From Paenibacillus durus (GTDB lineage Bacteria > Bacillota > Bacilli > Paenibacillales > Paenibacillaceae), in assembly GCF_000756615.1 (NCBI RefSeq), contig NZ_CP009288.1, forward strand, positions 3,472,001-3,536,000: a stretch of DNA of 64,000 nt. Reading direction: 5' to 3'. Under the pieces are notes generated by a model that was given only the letters and a program-made list of their open reading frames with translations, did not search any database and was not told where the DNA came from. Shown piece by piece: positions 18,786 to 25,998 of the stretch. The translations under genes were made by a program, and so were the position numbers. How positions within the stretch are numbered: the first letter of the stretch is position 1; the number at the start of each line of letters is the position of its first letter.

Positions 18786-18815
18786 ATTATATCCATGTCC
18801 CAAGCCGGATGACAA
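18786..18815 (-). promoter_or_regulatory. candidate promoter of the SgrR-type gene
   Basis: Minus-strand TTGTCA (18815-18810), an 18-base spacer and TATAAT (18791-18786). Transcription would start near 18779, upstream of the inverted repeat. Confidence 0.5.
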
Positions 18816-18840
18816 GAAAAAGCTTTGAAGGAGAAACTCT

Positions 18841-20091
18841 ATGAAACAAACGTTACGTCATGTCCATCCCCTCGCATGGACCATCATCATCGGGACTATG
18901 TTCGGAAGGCTGGTCACCTCGATGAGCATTCCCTTTCTTTCCATTTATTTGACCAAAGTACTGGGCGCATCGCCAACGCAGACGGGGCTGACTATAGCGG
19001 TCAGTTCGCTGGCCGGAGTCTCGGTATCTTTCTATGGCGGCTACATCTCGGATATTATCGGCCGCAAAAAAGTAATGCTCGCTTCCATTTTCTGCTGGGC
19101 CTCGGTATTCGTTGGCTTCGCTATGGCTGGACATCTGTGGGTGTTTCTGATTGTCAATACGCTTAACGGGTTATGCCGCGCCGTCTTCGAGCCAACCTCA
19201 AGGGCGCTGCTGTCGGATATTACGCCCGGAGAGCATAAGCTGCTGGTCTTTAATCTGCGTTATGCCGCCGTAAATCTGGGTGTCGTCTTCGGTCCGATCA
19301 TCGGCCTGCAGCTCGGTTCGGCAAAGTCGACCTTTCCGTTTCTGATCACCGCCATTGTCTATATTGCCTATGGACTCGTGCTTGTTCTGCAGTTCGCCCT
19401 CCATGGCAAGAATTTGCCGGTGCGTTCCGTATCGAAGGCCCCCCGGCTGCGCGAAGCGCTCGCCGTAACAAGCAGGGACCGTGTGTTTCTGCCGATCCTC
19501 CTCGGTACGGTCTTTTGCGTGTTAGGTTACGGTCACTTCGGCTCGACACTGGCGCAGTATTTGGCGCTCAACACCCATTTTGCGGATGGCGGAAAAGCTT
19601 TCTCCTACATGCTGTCGCTAAATGCGATTACCGTGCTCATTGTCCAATATCCCGTTGTGCGGACAGCCCGCCATTTTCCCCCGGTCGTCCCGCTGATCCT
19701 CGGCAATGTATTCGTGTCGGCAGCTTTGATCCTGTTCGGTCTGGCCGGCGGCCTGCCTCTGCTTATGTTCAGCGTCGTGCTATTTACGATTGGCGAAGTG
19801 CTGCTGTTCACGATGATGGACATGCTCATTGACCGGGTCGCGAAGCCGGAATGGAAAGGGACTTACTTTGGAACCATCGGTTTCAACGGTTTAGGCAGTG
19901 TGATGGCGCCGATTCTCGGCGGCCTGCTGCTTGACCACTTGGGTCCGGAACACGGACCCGCAATATTCATCCCGCTGGCTCTCATGACAGCGGTCGGTCT
20001 ACCCTTCCTTTTTACTGCGCACCGCCGTCTGACGGAGAGAGAACAATCCTCCAAAATACATAGGGCAGAATACAACGAACGGATAGGGTGA
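18841..20091 (+). CDS. MFS exporter, 12 membrane segments
   Basis: A major-facilitator transporter of 416 residues with about 12 hydrophobic segments. The family loop motif is visible between segments 2 and 3 (GGYISDIIGRKKVMLAS), and PTSRALLSDI is the MFS motif typical of drug or sugar exporters. GAAGGAG lies 8 bases before the ATG. It diverges from the SgrR-type regulator gene, which is its likely regulator, and is followed by a terminator. Substrate unknown; efflux of a sugar or drug is an inference from the SgrR pairing. Confidence 0.85.
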   Translation: MKQTLRHVHPLAWTIIIGTMFGRLVTSMSIPFLSIYLTKVLGASPTQTGLTIAVSSLAGVSVSFYGGYISDIIGRKKVMLASIFCWASVFVGFAMAGHLWVFLIVNTLNGLCRAVFEPTSRALLSDITPGEHKLLVFNLRYAAVNLGVVFGPIIGLQLGSAKSTFPFLITAIVYIAYGLVLVLQFALHGKNLPVRSVSKAPRLREALAVTSRDRVFLPILLGTVFCVLGYGHFGSTLAQYLALNTHFADGGKAFSYMLSLNAITVLIVQYPVVRTARHFPPVVPLILGNVFVSAALILFGLAGGLPLLMFSVVLFTIGEVLLFTMMDMLIDRVAKPEWKGTYFGTIGFNGLGSVMAPILGGLLLDHLGPEHGPAIFIPLALMTAVGLPFLFTAHRRLTEREQSSKIHRAEYNERIG

Positions 20092-20126
20092 CGATAGGCC
20101 AGAATTTTGAAAAAGGGATTTCGGAC

Positions 20127-20149
20127 GGGCGCCTTGTGGCGCCCTTTTT
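20127..20149 (+). terminator. terminator after the MFS exporter
   Basis: GGGCGCC and GGCGCCC pair around TTGT, followed by five T. Confidence 0.85.
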
Positions 20150-20235
20150 CCGTTCTGGAAGTTTTGTTGGTGGGATGAATGTTTGGGATTTGGCGGTGTG
20201 GCAAGGGAAGTGATGAGTGATTCTTTTTTCTTTTA

Positions 20236-20358
20236 TGAATTTTTCATATAGTGAAATAACATAAATTAGGGGCGATCAAAATTAGGGGATATATGTAAGT
20301 TGTTTTCGAGGATGGTACTAATCGTGCTTTTAGTTAACATAATATTTATTATGTAGAC
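20236..20358. repeat. dispersed repeat, copy A, ending in an AT-rich palindrome
   Basis: It begins TGAATTTTTCATAT and ends with a palindrome whose core is ACATAATA-TT-TATTATGT (20337-20354). A related unit with the same two ends about the same distance apart lies at 22190-22311, and a third copy of the left end is at 20400. Most of the 433-base gene-free gap 20092-20524 is taken up by these repeats and two terminators. Confidence 0.5.
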
Positions 20359-20390
20359 TTATTAATCCGATCAATCAAACTAAGCTCTCG

Positions 20391-20445
20391 AATCTATTCT
20401 GAATTTTTCATGTGTCTAAATATTAACATCAGGGTCGATCGAAGG
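20391..20445. repeat. dispersed repeat, copy C (left end only)
   Basis: It shares AATCTATTCTGAATTTTTCA with copy B (one base different) and, with a short gap, AACAT...AGGG.CGATC.AA with copy A. No palindrome follows. Confidence 0.45.
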
Positions 20446-20465
20446 CTGTGTATTCTCACCCCATT

Positions 20466-20490
20466 ATAAAAGCCGTCCAAATGGACGGCT
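20466..20490 (-). terminator. terminator of the HxlR gene
   Basis: AGCCGTCC and GGACGGCT pair around a 4-base loop. In the minus direction the stem runs into TTTTAT. Confidence 0.75.
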
Positions 20491-20524
20491 GGCTAATCCT
20501 ATAGCTGAAGCGATTATTACTATC

Positions 20525-20920
20525 TTAGAGGACGGGCTCGCTGTATACTTTCTCCTCACGCTTGTTCAAAATATTTTCTTCCAGTACCGCGAATTTGTCG
20601 CCGTATTCTTTGATGATATGTCTCTCCCCCCATGCGCAGAGCGAATCGAGAATCGATTTAAGGCTCCAGCCGTACTCGCTCAGCTCATATTCCACCTTGG
20701 GCGGAACCTGATTGTAGCAGATTCGGTTGACGATGCCGCTCTCTTCCAATTCTCTAAGCTGTTGGGTCAGCATTTTTTGCGTGATTGCCGGCATTAGACG
20801 TTTCAGGTCACTCGTCCGTCTCTTACCATGCGTTAGATGGCACAGAATGACACATTTCCACTTCCCGCCGATGATTTCAAGGGTCGCTTCTACCGGAATA
20901 TTATATTTCTTTTGAGTCAT
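20525..20920 (-). CDS. HxlR-family transcriptional regulator
   Basis: A 131-residue winged-helix regulator with the family core: EIIGGKWKCVILCHLTHGKR, RTSDLKRLMPAITQKMLTQQ and LRELEESGIVNRICYNQVPP KVEYELSEYG. Position 34 has a Cys (KWKCVILCHL), in the region where redox-sensing HxlR proteins such as YodB use a cysteine, so thiol or electrophile sensing is possible but unproven. Two tandem operators lie just upstream of its ATG. Across that region lie the MFS remnant and an aldo/keto reductase; the latter, a carbonyl-detoxifying type of enzyme, is the likely target. Confidence 0.85.
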   Translation of the reverse strand: MTQKKYNIPVEATLEIIGGKWKCVILCHLTHGKRRTSDLKRLMPAITQKMLTQQLRELEESGIVNRICYNQVPPKVEYELSEYGWSLKSILDSLCAWGERHIIKEYGDKFAVLEENILNKREEKVYSEPVL

Positions 20921-20958
20921 TGTTCATCTGCCTCCATAAAGAATTTGTCTTTCTATGG

Positions 20959-20991
20959 GTACTAAAAAGTACTTATAGCACTTAAAAGTAC
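20959..20991. promoter_or_regulatory. two tandem HxlR-type operators
   Basis: GTACTAAAAAGTAC (20959-20972) and GCACTTAAAAGTAC (20978-20991) are near-identical imperfect and perfect palindromes 19 bases apart, about two helical turns. They sit between the HxlR gene and the MFS remnant/aldo-keto reductase genes and probably serve both directions. Confidence 0.6.
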
Positions 20992-21042
20992 GTACTGTTC
21001 AATATTAATCGTTGGATACATAATAACACTACCGGCCGGTAA

Positions 21043-21243
21043 TTGCCACATAGGAATACCGCATTTAATGCGGGCATTGCTATTGGGGCTTATCTAGGCG
21101 GGATTATCGCGGATATGCTCGGACTGATCTATACGGCATGGATCGGCGCGCTGATGGTAACTGCCGCAGCCCGCGCTCACTGCCTGGAGCCTGGTGCTGG
21201 TAAGAAACAAGAACTCGGTTCCCGAAACAGAAACAGCTCTTAA
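21043..21243 (+). pseudogene. C-terminal remnant of an MFS transporter
   Basis: The frame encodes NTAFNAGIAIGAYLGGIIAD followed by MLGLIYTAWIGALMVTAAA. This is the last part of a drug-exporter-type MFS protein (homologues read ..NIGIALGAWLGG.. near the end). Everything upstream is missing: only about 50 bases separate it from the HxlR operators, and the frame is closed by a TAA just before 21043. A divergent HxlR-MFS pair probably once stood here. Confidence 0.65.
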
Positions 21244-21274
21244 ATAGACCATATGATCACTGGAGGATTTCAAA

Positions 21275-22117
21275 ATGATTCATAATCTGCACAGCAAAGT
21301 AACACTTCAAGGCGGCGTTCAAATGCCCTGGTTCGGACTAGGCGTATTTCAAGTTGAGGAAGGCTCTGAGCTGGTCGAAGCGGTAAAATCGGCAATAAAG
21401 CACGGGTATCGCAGTATCGATACAGCGGCTATTTACGGCAATGAGAGCGGTGTTGGCCAAGGCATTCGCGAGGCTCTGTCCGAGAACAATCTTTCAAGAG
21501 AAGATCTGTTCATAACCTCAAAGGTCTGGAATTCCGATCTGGGATATGACGAAACGCTGGCCGCTTATGATACAAGCCTGAGCAAGCTGGGTCTTGATTA
21601 TCTCGATCTTTACCTCATCCACTGGCCGGTAGCGGGCAAATATAAGGAAGCCTGGAGAGCGCTGGAGACTTTGTACAAAGAAGGCCGCGTTAAAGCGATC
21701 GGAGTGAGCAATTTCCAAATCCATCATCTGGAAGACCTGTTTGCGGACGCCGAGATTAAGCCTATGGTAAACCAGGTGGAGTTCCATCCTTATCTGACGC
21801 AAAAAGAACTGCTTAGCTTCACCCGGGAACATGGTATCCAACTGGAAGCCTGGGCGCCCTTAATGCAGGGCGGGCTGCTCTCTCAGCCGCTTCTGCAAGC
21901 AATAGCCGCAAAATACGGTAAATCGGTCCCTCAAATCATTTTGCGCTGGGATTTGCAGCACGGAGTCATTACCATCCCAAAGTCTACCAAAGAACATCGG
22001 ATTATTGAAAATGCTTCGGTCTTCGACTTTGAACTGACTCAGGATGAGATGAACCAAATCGATGACCTGAACCAAAACCGTCGCGTCGGTCCCGACCCGG
22101 ATAACTTTGATTTCTAA
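21275..22117 (+). CDS. aldo/keto reductase (YtbE/YvgN-like)
   Basis: An NADPH-dependent carbonyl reductase of 280 residues with a TIM-barrel fold. Family signatures are GYRSIDTAAIYGNESGVG (catalytic Asp and Tyr), VWNSDLGYDETLAAYDTSLS, YLDLYLIHWPVAG (His), KAIGVSNFQIHHLEDL and IPKSTKEHRIIENASVFDFE (NADPH-binding Lys and Arg). The tetrad Asp-Tyr-Lys-His appears complete. CTGGAGG precedes the ATG. It lies downstream of HxlR operators and may be regulated by that electrophile- or redox-type repressor, detoxifying aldehydes such as methylglyoxal. Confidence 0.92.
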   Translation: MIHNLHSKVTLQGGVQMPWFGLGVFQVEEGSELVEAVKSAIKHGYRSIDTAAIYGNESGVGQGIREALSENNLSREDLFITSKVWNSDLGYDETLAAYDTSLSKLGLDYLDLYLIHWPVAGKYKEAWRALETLYKEGRVKAIGVSNFQIHHLEDLFADAEIKPMVNQVEFHPYLTQKELLSFTREHGIQLEAWAPLMQGGLLSQPLLQAIAAKYGKSVPQIILRWDLQHGVITIPKSTKEHRIIENASVFDFELTQDEMNQIDDLNQNRRVGPDPDNFDF

Positions 22118-22132
22118 TTACTTTGCAGCACT

Positions 22133-22167
22133 CCCCGCTTTTAGCATGCGAAAAGGCGGGGTTTTTT
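22133..22167 (+). terminator. terminator after the aldo/keto reductase
   Basis: CCCCGC-TTTT pairs with AAAAG-GCGGGG (one bulged G) and runs into six T. Confidence 0.8.
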
Positions 22168-22179
22168 ATATTCCGCATG

Positions 22180-22311
22180 AATTCTATTCTGAATTTTTCA
22201 TATGATGAATTTCAAACATATTTAGTGAACCATCCTATTATTCTGTATTTGCAGCTCTAATGGAACGTAGATTACCTCATTTGGTTTACATAATATTTAT
22301 TATGTTAAACC
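22180..22311. repeat. dispersed repeat, copy B, ending in an AT-rich palindrome
   Basis: It contains TCTATTCTGAATTTTTCAT at its left end and, about 107 bases further, the palindrome GGTTTACATAATATT / TATTATGTTAAACC centred at 22296-22297. The right end stops 5 bases before the stop codon of the truncated AbrB-type gene. Confidence 0.5.
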
Positions 22312-22315
22312 TTGA

Positions 22316-22786
22316 TTATTTCGCCTGCCTCTCCGTTGTCCTTCTTCTTTTACCCGCCAAAATAATCATCTGGGTCAACCCGCCGGGAATGCTGCCGAGC
22401 AGCACCGTTTTGTAGTCGATCCCGGACAGCTTGGCTACGACGCCGGCAATCCCGGCGCACAATATGATTAACGCCGAGGTCATCATGAGCATGCTCGGCA
22501 GTTCAATGGAGATCTCTTTGAGCGCCGTCGCGGTCATCGCGAGTCCTATGGTATAGCCGACGATAATCATCCCCGTATTCCTCGCCGCAGGCGGCCAGAC
22601 AAAATAGCCTTTTGTCACATTGGAACCGATCAGCGCCGCCATCATAGGTCCGAGCAGCCAAGGAATGGGCAGGCGCAGAAGCATGAACAAGACACCTCCG
22701 ATGGCGCCGGTCAGCAGAGTAACAGCGAATCTGACATTCGGATTATTTCGTAATCGTTTCTGCATCCTTATCACAACCTCTTTCAT
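22316..22786 (-). CDS. AbrB-type (AbrB_dup) membrane protein, half length
   Basis: A 156-residue membrane protein with the start of the AbrB/AbrB_dup family, a polytopic family often misnamed ammonia monooxygenase: GAIGGVLFMLLRLPIPWLLG, PMMAALIGSNV and the end motif LLGSIPGGLTQMIILAG. Family members are usually twice this size, two copies of the same domain. The sequence departs from family right after GGLTQMI and ends in an unrelated basic tail (RRRTTERQAK) at a stop 5 bases from repeat B. I read it as truncated by that repeat, though single-domain versions exist. The ATG overlaps the flavodoxin stop (ATGA). Confidence 0.6.
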   Translation of the reverse strand: MKEVVIRMQKRLRNNPNVRFAVTLLTGAIGGVLFMLLRLPIPWLLGPMMAALIGSNVTKGYFVWPPAARNTGMIIVGYTIGLAMTATALKEISIELPSMLMMTSALIILCAGIAGVVAKLSGIDYKTVLLGSIPGGLTQMIILAGKRRRTTERQAK

Positions 22787-23259
22787 CGCAGCAGCTTGAA
22801 AACGAAATTCTCGATCCGGTTCGTGTATAATCGGCCCCTGTCGCCGCTTTTGCCTGTCACCGCCCGGTAGACCAGCCTTTCCGCAAGCGACAGCTTGCTG
22901 AATTTCACTTCATTGCCCAGCACTTCTGCAGCCTTGGCTTTCAAACACAGGCTCTCCGGAAAGGAACGCAGCAGCTCCAGCCCGGCCTTATCCTCTGATT
23001 CGCCCGCACAAATGTAAAGACCGATTCGCTTGTCTGCCAGACCGGATTGCTCCCTGTCTATGAACTCGGACATTTGCTTCTGGATTTTCCCGTAATATAT
23101 GGACCCGCCCAAAATAACGGTATCGAATCCGGCTAAGGAAGGCGAATAGTTATGCATTAGGTTGACGGTTTCCGTCCCTTCCCCCAACCGCGATCGCAAA
23201 GCCAGAGCCGCTTGTTCGGCGCAGCCATGCCGTGAAGTATAGAGAATAATGGCTTTCAT
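22783..23259 (-). CDS. flavodoxin-domain protein (HemG-like)
   Basis: A 158-residue flavodoxin. It opens with the FMN phosphate loop (ILYTSRHGCAEQAALAL) and carries the family blocks FDTVILGGSIYYGKIQKQMS and RIGLYICAGESEDKAGLELL. It resembles flavodoxin-type protoporphyrinogen dehydrogenase HemG, but it is not in a haem cluster, so the substrate is uncertain. It is the second gene of a TetR-flavodoxin-AbrB unit on the minus strand: 28 bases after TetR, and its stop overlaps the next start. It is probably under TetR control. Confidence 0.75.
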   Translation of the reverse strand: MKAIILYTSRHGCAEQAALALRSRLGEGTETVNLMHNYSPSLAGFDTVILGGSIYYGKIQKQMSEFIDREQSGLADKRIGLYICAGESEDKAGLELLRSFPESLCLKAKAAEVLGNEVKFSKLSLAERLVYRAVTGKSGDRGRLYTNRIENFVFKLLR

Positions 23260-23287
23260 GGGCTTTCTTCCTCTCTAAGAACATTTC

Positions 23288-23908
23288 TTATAAATGGCCA
23301 ATCATAACCAGCGTCGTCTCCAGATAATGATTGATTAACCGTTCTTTCTGTTCCACGGGAAGGTCCTTCTCCACCGTCAGACGAAGGATCAGCCCGAACG
23401 CTCCGCTCCAGATCACCTGGGCCGTCCGCTCCAAATAATCTTCATCCTTCTCTTTCAGATGCCCGAAGCTGCAGAGCTGCCGGAAGAGCAAGTTTAGCGC
23501 CTCTCGCTCCGATGCAGCTCCCCGAAACAGCACAGCAGTATGGGACAGAACAGAAGGAGATTCGTTAAGCATAATATCACGGTAACGGACGCCGTCCGCA
23601 AGCGAAGTCTCAATAAAACGCCGCATCGTCTGCGCAAATACAAACTCCGGCTGTGTCTCCTTATTACTAATGGCATTCAGATCCGAGACCATCTCCAGAT
23701 AGCCGTGCTTCAGCAGCTGTTCAATAATGGCTTCCTTGCCTGAAAAATAATGATAAATAATGCCCGGCGAATATTCGATATGCTTCGCAATCTTCCGGAT
23801 AGATAAGCCGTCAAGTCCTTCTTCCGCCGCGATGAGACCTGCCGCATCCAAAATCGCCTGACGCATCTCATCCCGCTCGCGCTCCTGCCGCTCTTGTCGT
23901 TTCTTCAT
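23288..23908 (-). CDS. TetR/AcrR-family regulator
   Basis: A 206-residue TetR protein. The N-terminal helix-turn-helix is clear (AILDAAGLIAAEEGLDGLSI, then RKIAKHIEYSPGIIYHYFSG), with a divergent all-helical ligand domain after residue 60. It starts a minus-strand unit with the flavodoxin and AbrB-type genes. A strong promoter (23994-23966) is overlapped and followed by two palindromes, so the gene is almost certainly autoregulated and the operon is induced by an unknown ligand. GAGAGG lies upstream of the ATG. Confidence 0.85.
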   Translation of the reverse strand: MKKRQERQERERDEMRQAILDAAGLIAAEEGLDGLSIRKIAKHIEYSPGIIYHYFSGKEAIIEQLLKHGYLEMVSDLNAISNKETQPEFVFAQTMRRFIETSLADGVRYRDIMLNESPSVLSHTAVLFRGAASEREALNLLFRQLCSFGHLKEKDEDYLERTAQVIWSGAFGLILRLTVEKDLPVEQKERLINHYLETTLVMIGHL

Positions 23909-23923
23909 GGTTCGAGCCTCTCT

Positions 23924-23966
23924 TTAAATATTATTAAATAATGTTTAATGCGTTGAACAGTGTTCA
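23924..23966. promoter_or_regulatory. two palindromes, candidate TetR operators
   Basis: 23924-23948 is an odd-centred 25-base palindrome (TTAAATATTATT, then AAATAATGTTTAA) with a single mismatched pair. 23954-23966 is TGAACA-G-TGTTCA, a perfect palindrome touching the -10 box and the predicted start of the TetR gene. Confidence 0.6.
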
Positions 23967-23994
23967 GTATAAGACTTGCCCGGATTACTGTCAA
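23966..23994 (-). promoter_or_regulatory. strong sigma-A promoter of the TetR operon
   Basis: Minus-strand TTGACA (23994-23989), exactly 17 bases, TATACT (23971-23966). Confidence 0.8.
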
Positions 23995-24040
23995 ATAGCT
24001 TTTTCCTATCCTATCCATGTCTAGCCTGCTGATTGAACAG

Positions 24041-24074
24041 AAAAAAAGGCAACCCGGTTAAATACCGGATTGCC
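24041..24074 (-). terminator. terminator of the GNAT gene
   Basis: GGCAATCCGGT pairs with ACCGGGTTGCC (one mismatch), followed in the minus direction by seven T. Confidence 0.85.
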
Positions 24075-24092
24075 GTACCTGCTCCTGTCTGT

Positions 24093-24602
24093 TTATTTAT
24101 TGACCCTGCCGACTTTCAGGGTGCTGAAATATTGGCTCGGGTTGCCCTGCCGCGAATTGTATCTTTCCTGGAAAGCCCCGTTCGTATATTCGCCAATAAC
24201 CCTGTGCCAGAAGCTGCGGGCGGGCGAGTTGGCGCGGATCTGGGATACTTTCCAATCGCCGGGGAACATATCGAACAGCAGATGTGCCGCCCATGTTCCG
24301 ACCCCAGAACGGCGGTATTTGGGCATAACAAAAAACTCCGTCATGTAAAACTGTCCTTCGCTGCTTCGCAGCAGGCGGTCCACGAGCGCAAAGCCTGCCG
24401 GATGATCGTCGCAAGTAATAAGATAAGCATATTTGTTATGGCCGCTGTTCCAGTAGGCATCCAGACCCGGATATGCAGGGTACTCGCCATCCCGGTTCAC
24501 ATCCAGGTCCAGATATCGTGTAAAGTCGTATAAATAGAACTGCATCAGTCTGCTGATCATCTGCTTCCGTTCGGCAGGAACGAGTTCGAGTCCAAGTTCC
24601 AA
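24093..24602 (-). CDS. GNAT-family acetyltransferase
   Basis: A predicted N-acetyltransferase of about 169 residues. The acetyl-CoA loop is visible as FFVMPKYRRSGVGTWAAHLL (the R/QxxGxG/A motif is RRSGVG), with a following strand ANSPARSFWHRVIGEYTNGA. It belongs to the COG5628-like predicted acetyltransferases. The frame opens with GTG at 24611, but AGAGGTG 6 bases before the TTG at 24602 favours the latter. Single gene with its own terminator; the acceptor is unknown. Confidence 0.8.
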   Translation of the reverse strand: MELGLELVPAERKQMISRLMQFYLYDFTRYLDLDVNRDGEYPAYPGLDAYWNSGHNKYAYLITCDDHPAGFALVDRLLRSSEGQFYMTEFFVMPKYRRSGVGTWAAHLLFDMFPGDWKVSQIRANSPARSFWHRVIGEYTNGAFQERYNSRQGNPSQYFSTLKVGRVNK

Positions 24603-24752
24603 AGGATTCACCTCTGCTTGTTTCTTTTTTGCTATTATTTCACATGATATAACTTTGAACCATCCGGAGCAAGGCGGGCCGCCAAAAGAAAATCCAGCCG
24701 GAACATGTTAAAATAGTAGGCAGAACGAAGAATCTCGAATAAAGGTGACCTC

Positions 24753-25835
24753 ATGAACATTCAAAAACTGAGCGATCGAAAACATCTGGAGCAAAAGCTG
24801 CCGTCGATGCCCTGGTTCGTACAGCAGTTTATCGATTACAAGCTGCCGGACCTCTCTCCCTCCACCCTGCTGGAATACGTGCGGGATTATGAATCCTTTT
24901 TCGGTTGGCTGCGCGCGGAAGGATTGTCGCAGGCTGAAAGCAACGCAGAGATTACTCTGCTTGATCTGGAGACACTCCATATGGACAGCATTGTCAGCTA
25001 CCGGCTGCACCTTACCACGCGAACGGAAGGCACGAATTCAAAAATTACCGTTTCAAGGAAGCTGTCCGCCCTCCGCTCCCTGTTTCATTATCTCAGCCAG
25101 ATCGCCGAAGACGAGAACTTCTATCCCTTGCTGAAGCGCAACATCATGGCGAAGGTTGAGATCAAGCGCATTCACAAGCCGAAGGATACCGCAGCCAAAC
25201 TGAAGGGGAAAATACTGGAGGAGGAGGAGCTGCTCGAATTTGTCGGCTATATCCTAGATGGCTATGGACGCGATGTGGAAGGCAATAAGCAGGCGTATTA
25301 CGCTTTCCAGTTGAACCGCGAACGGGATGCCTGCATTGCAGGTCTTATCCTTAACTCAGGGCTGCGCGTATCGGAAATCGTCAATATGAATATGGACGAC
25401 CTGGATCTGAACAACAAGCTGCTGTATGTGTTCCGCAAAGGCCATAATGACGAGACCTTTAAGACGCCTGTATACTTCCGCGAGCAGGCCAAGGATGATC
25501 TGCAGCTGTATTTGAGCCTCCGGCAGTCTCGCTACAACACGCCCAAGAAGGAAAAGGCGCTGTTCGTGACGAAGCCCAACGGGAGCCAGGAAGGCAAGCG
25601 GATGACCAAACGCGCCATTCAGGCAATGATCATCAAGTACGCCAAGCGCTTTGGCAAGCCCTTCTTAACCGTTCACAAGCTGCGGCATTCTTTCGCTACC
25701 GACTATTATTTGCAGAACGACATTTACAAGACCAAAGAGCAGCTCGGGCACGCTTCCACCGATACGACCGAGGTATATGCCCACTTGACCGACAAGACGA
25801 TGTCCGAAGCCATTGAGCGGCGGCTCGAATCGTGA
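24753..25835 (+). CDS. xerS: tyrosine recombinase XerS
   Basis: A 360-residue recombinase. Its length and N-terminus (LSDRKHLEQKLPSMPWFVQQ, FIDYKLPDLSPSTLLEYVRD) match XerS, the single chromosome-dimer-resolving recombinase first described in streptococci and annotated in paenibacilli. The catalytic residues are all present: Arg204 (GLRVSE), Lys near 229 (FRKGHN), His308 and Arg311 (HKLRH), His333 (LGHAS) and Tyr342 (TEVYAHL). AAAGGTG precedes the ATG. No difSL-like site is recognisable nearby. Another tyrosine recombinase lies at 862-1770. Confidence 0.88.
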   Translation: MNIQKLSDRKHLEQKLPSMPWFVQQFIDYKLPDLSPSTLLEYVRDYESFFGWLRAEGLSQAESNAEITLLDLETLHMDSIVSYRLHLTTRTEGTNSKITVSRKLSALRSLFHYLSQIAEDENFYPLLKRNIMAKVEIKRIHKPKDTAAKLKGKILEEEELLEFVGYILDGYGRDVEGNKQAYYAFQLNRERDACIAGLILNSGLRVSEIVNMNMDDLDLNNKLLYVFRKGHNDETFKTPVYFREQAKDDLQLYLSLRQSRYNTPKKEKALFVTKPNGSQEGKRMTKRAIQAMIIKYAKRFGKPFLTVHKLRHSFATDYYLQNDIYKTKEQLGHASTDTTEVYAHLTDKTMSEAIERRLES

Positions 25836-25842
25836 CCCAATC

Positions 25843-25888
25843 GGCGGCTTCGCCGTATCCGGCCAGGATGCGCGGAAGCCGCCTTTTT
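25843..25888 (+). terminator. terminator after xerS
   Basis: GGCGGCTTC pairs with GAAGCCGCC across a 23-base loop and is followed by five T. Confidence 0.8.
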
Positions 25889-25976
25889 CCGTTCGATGAA
25901 CAGCTGCAGGCGACCTGAGCAGGTACAGCTTTTGGCGGACATGCTGGATTATGCGGCGGTTTGTTGTTTATTATTG

Positions 25977-25998
25977 TGAATTTTTCATATATTGAAAT
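25977..25998. repeat. dispersed repeat, copy D (short)
   Basis: TGAATTTTTCATAT, then TGAAAT, matches the left ends of copies A and B. It straddles the stop codon of mobB. Only about 22 bases match. Confidence 0.35.

Noticed and set aside
24612..24752. Possible dif site beside xerS
   Set aside because: I searched by eye for a 28-31 bp site with partly inverted XerS-type arms and saw none; it may lie elsewhere.
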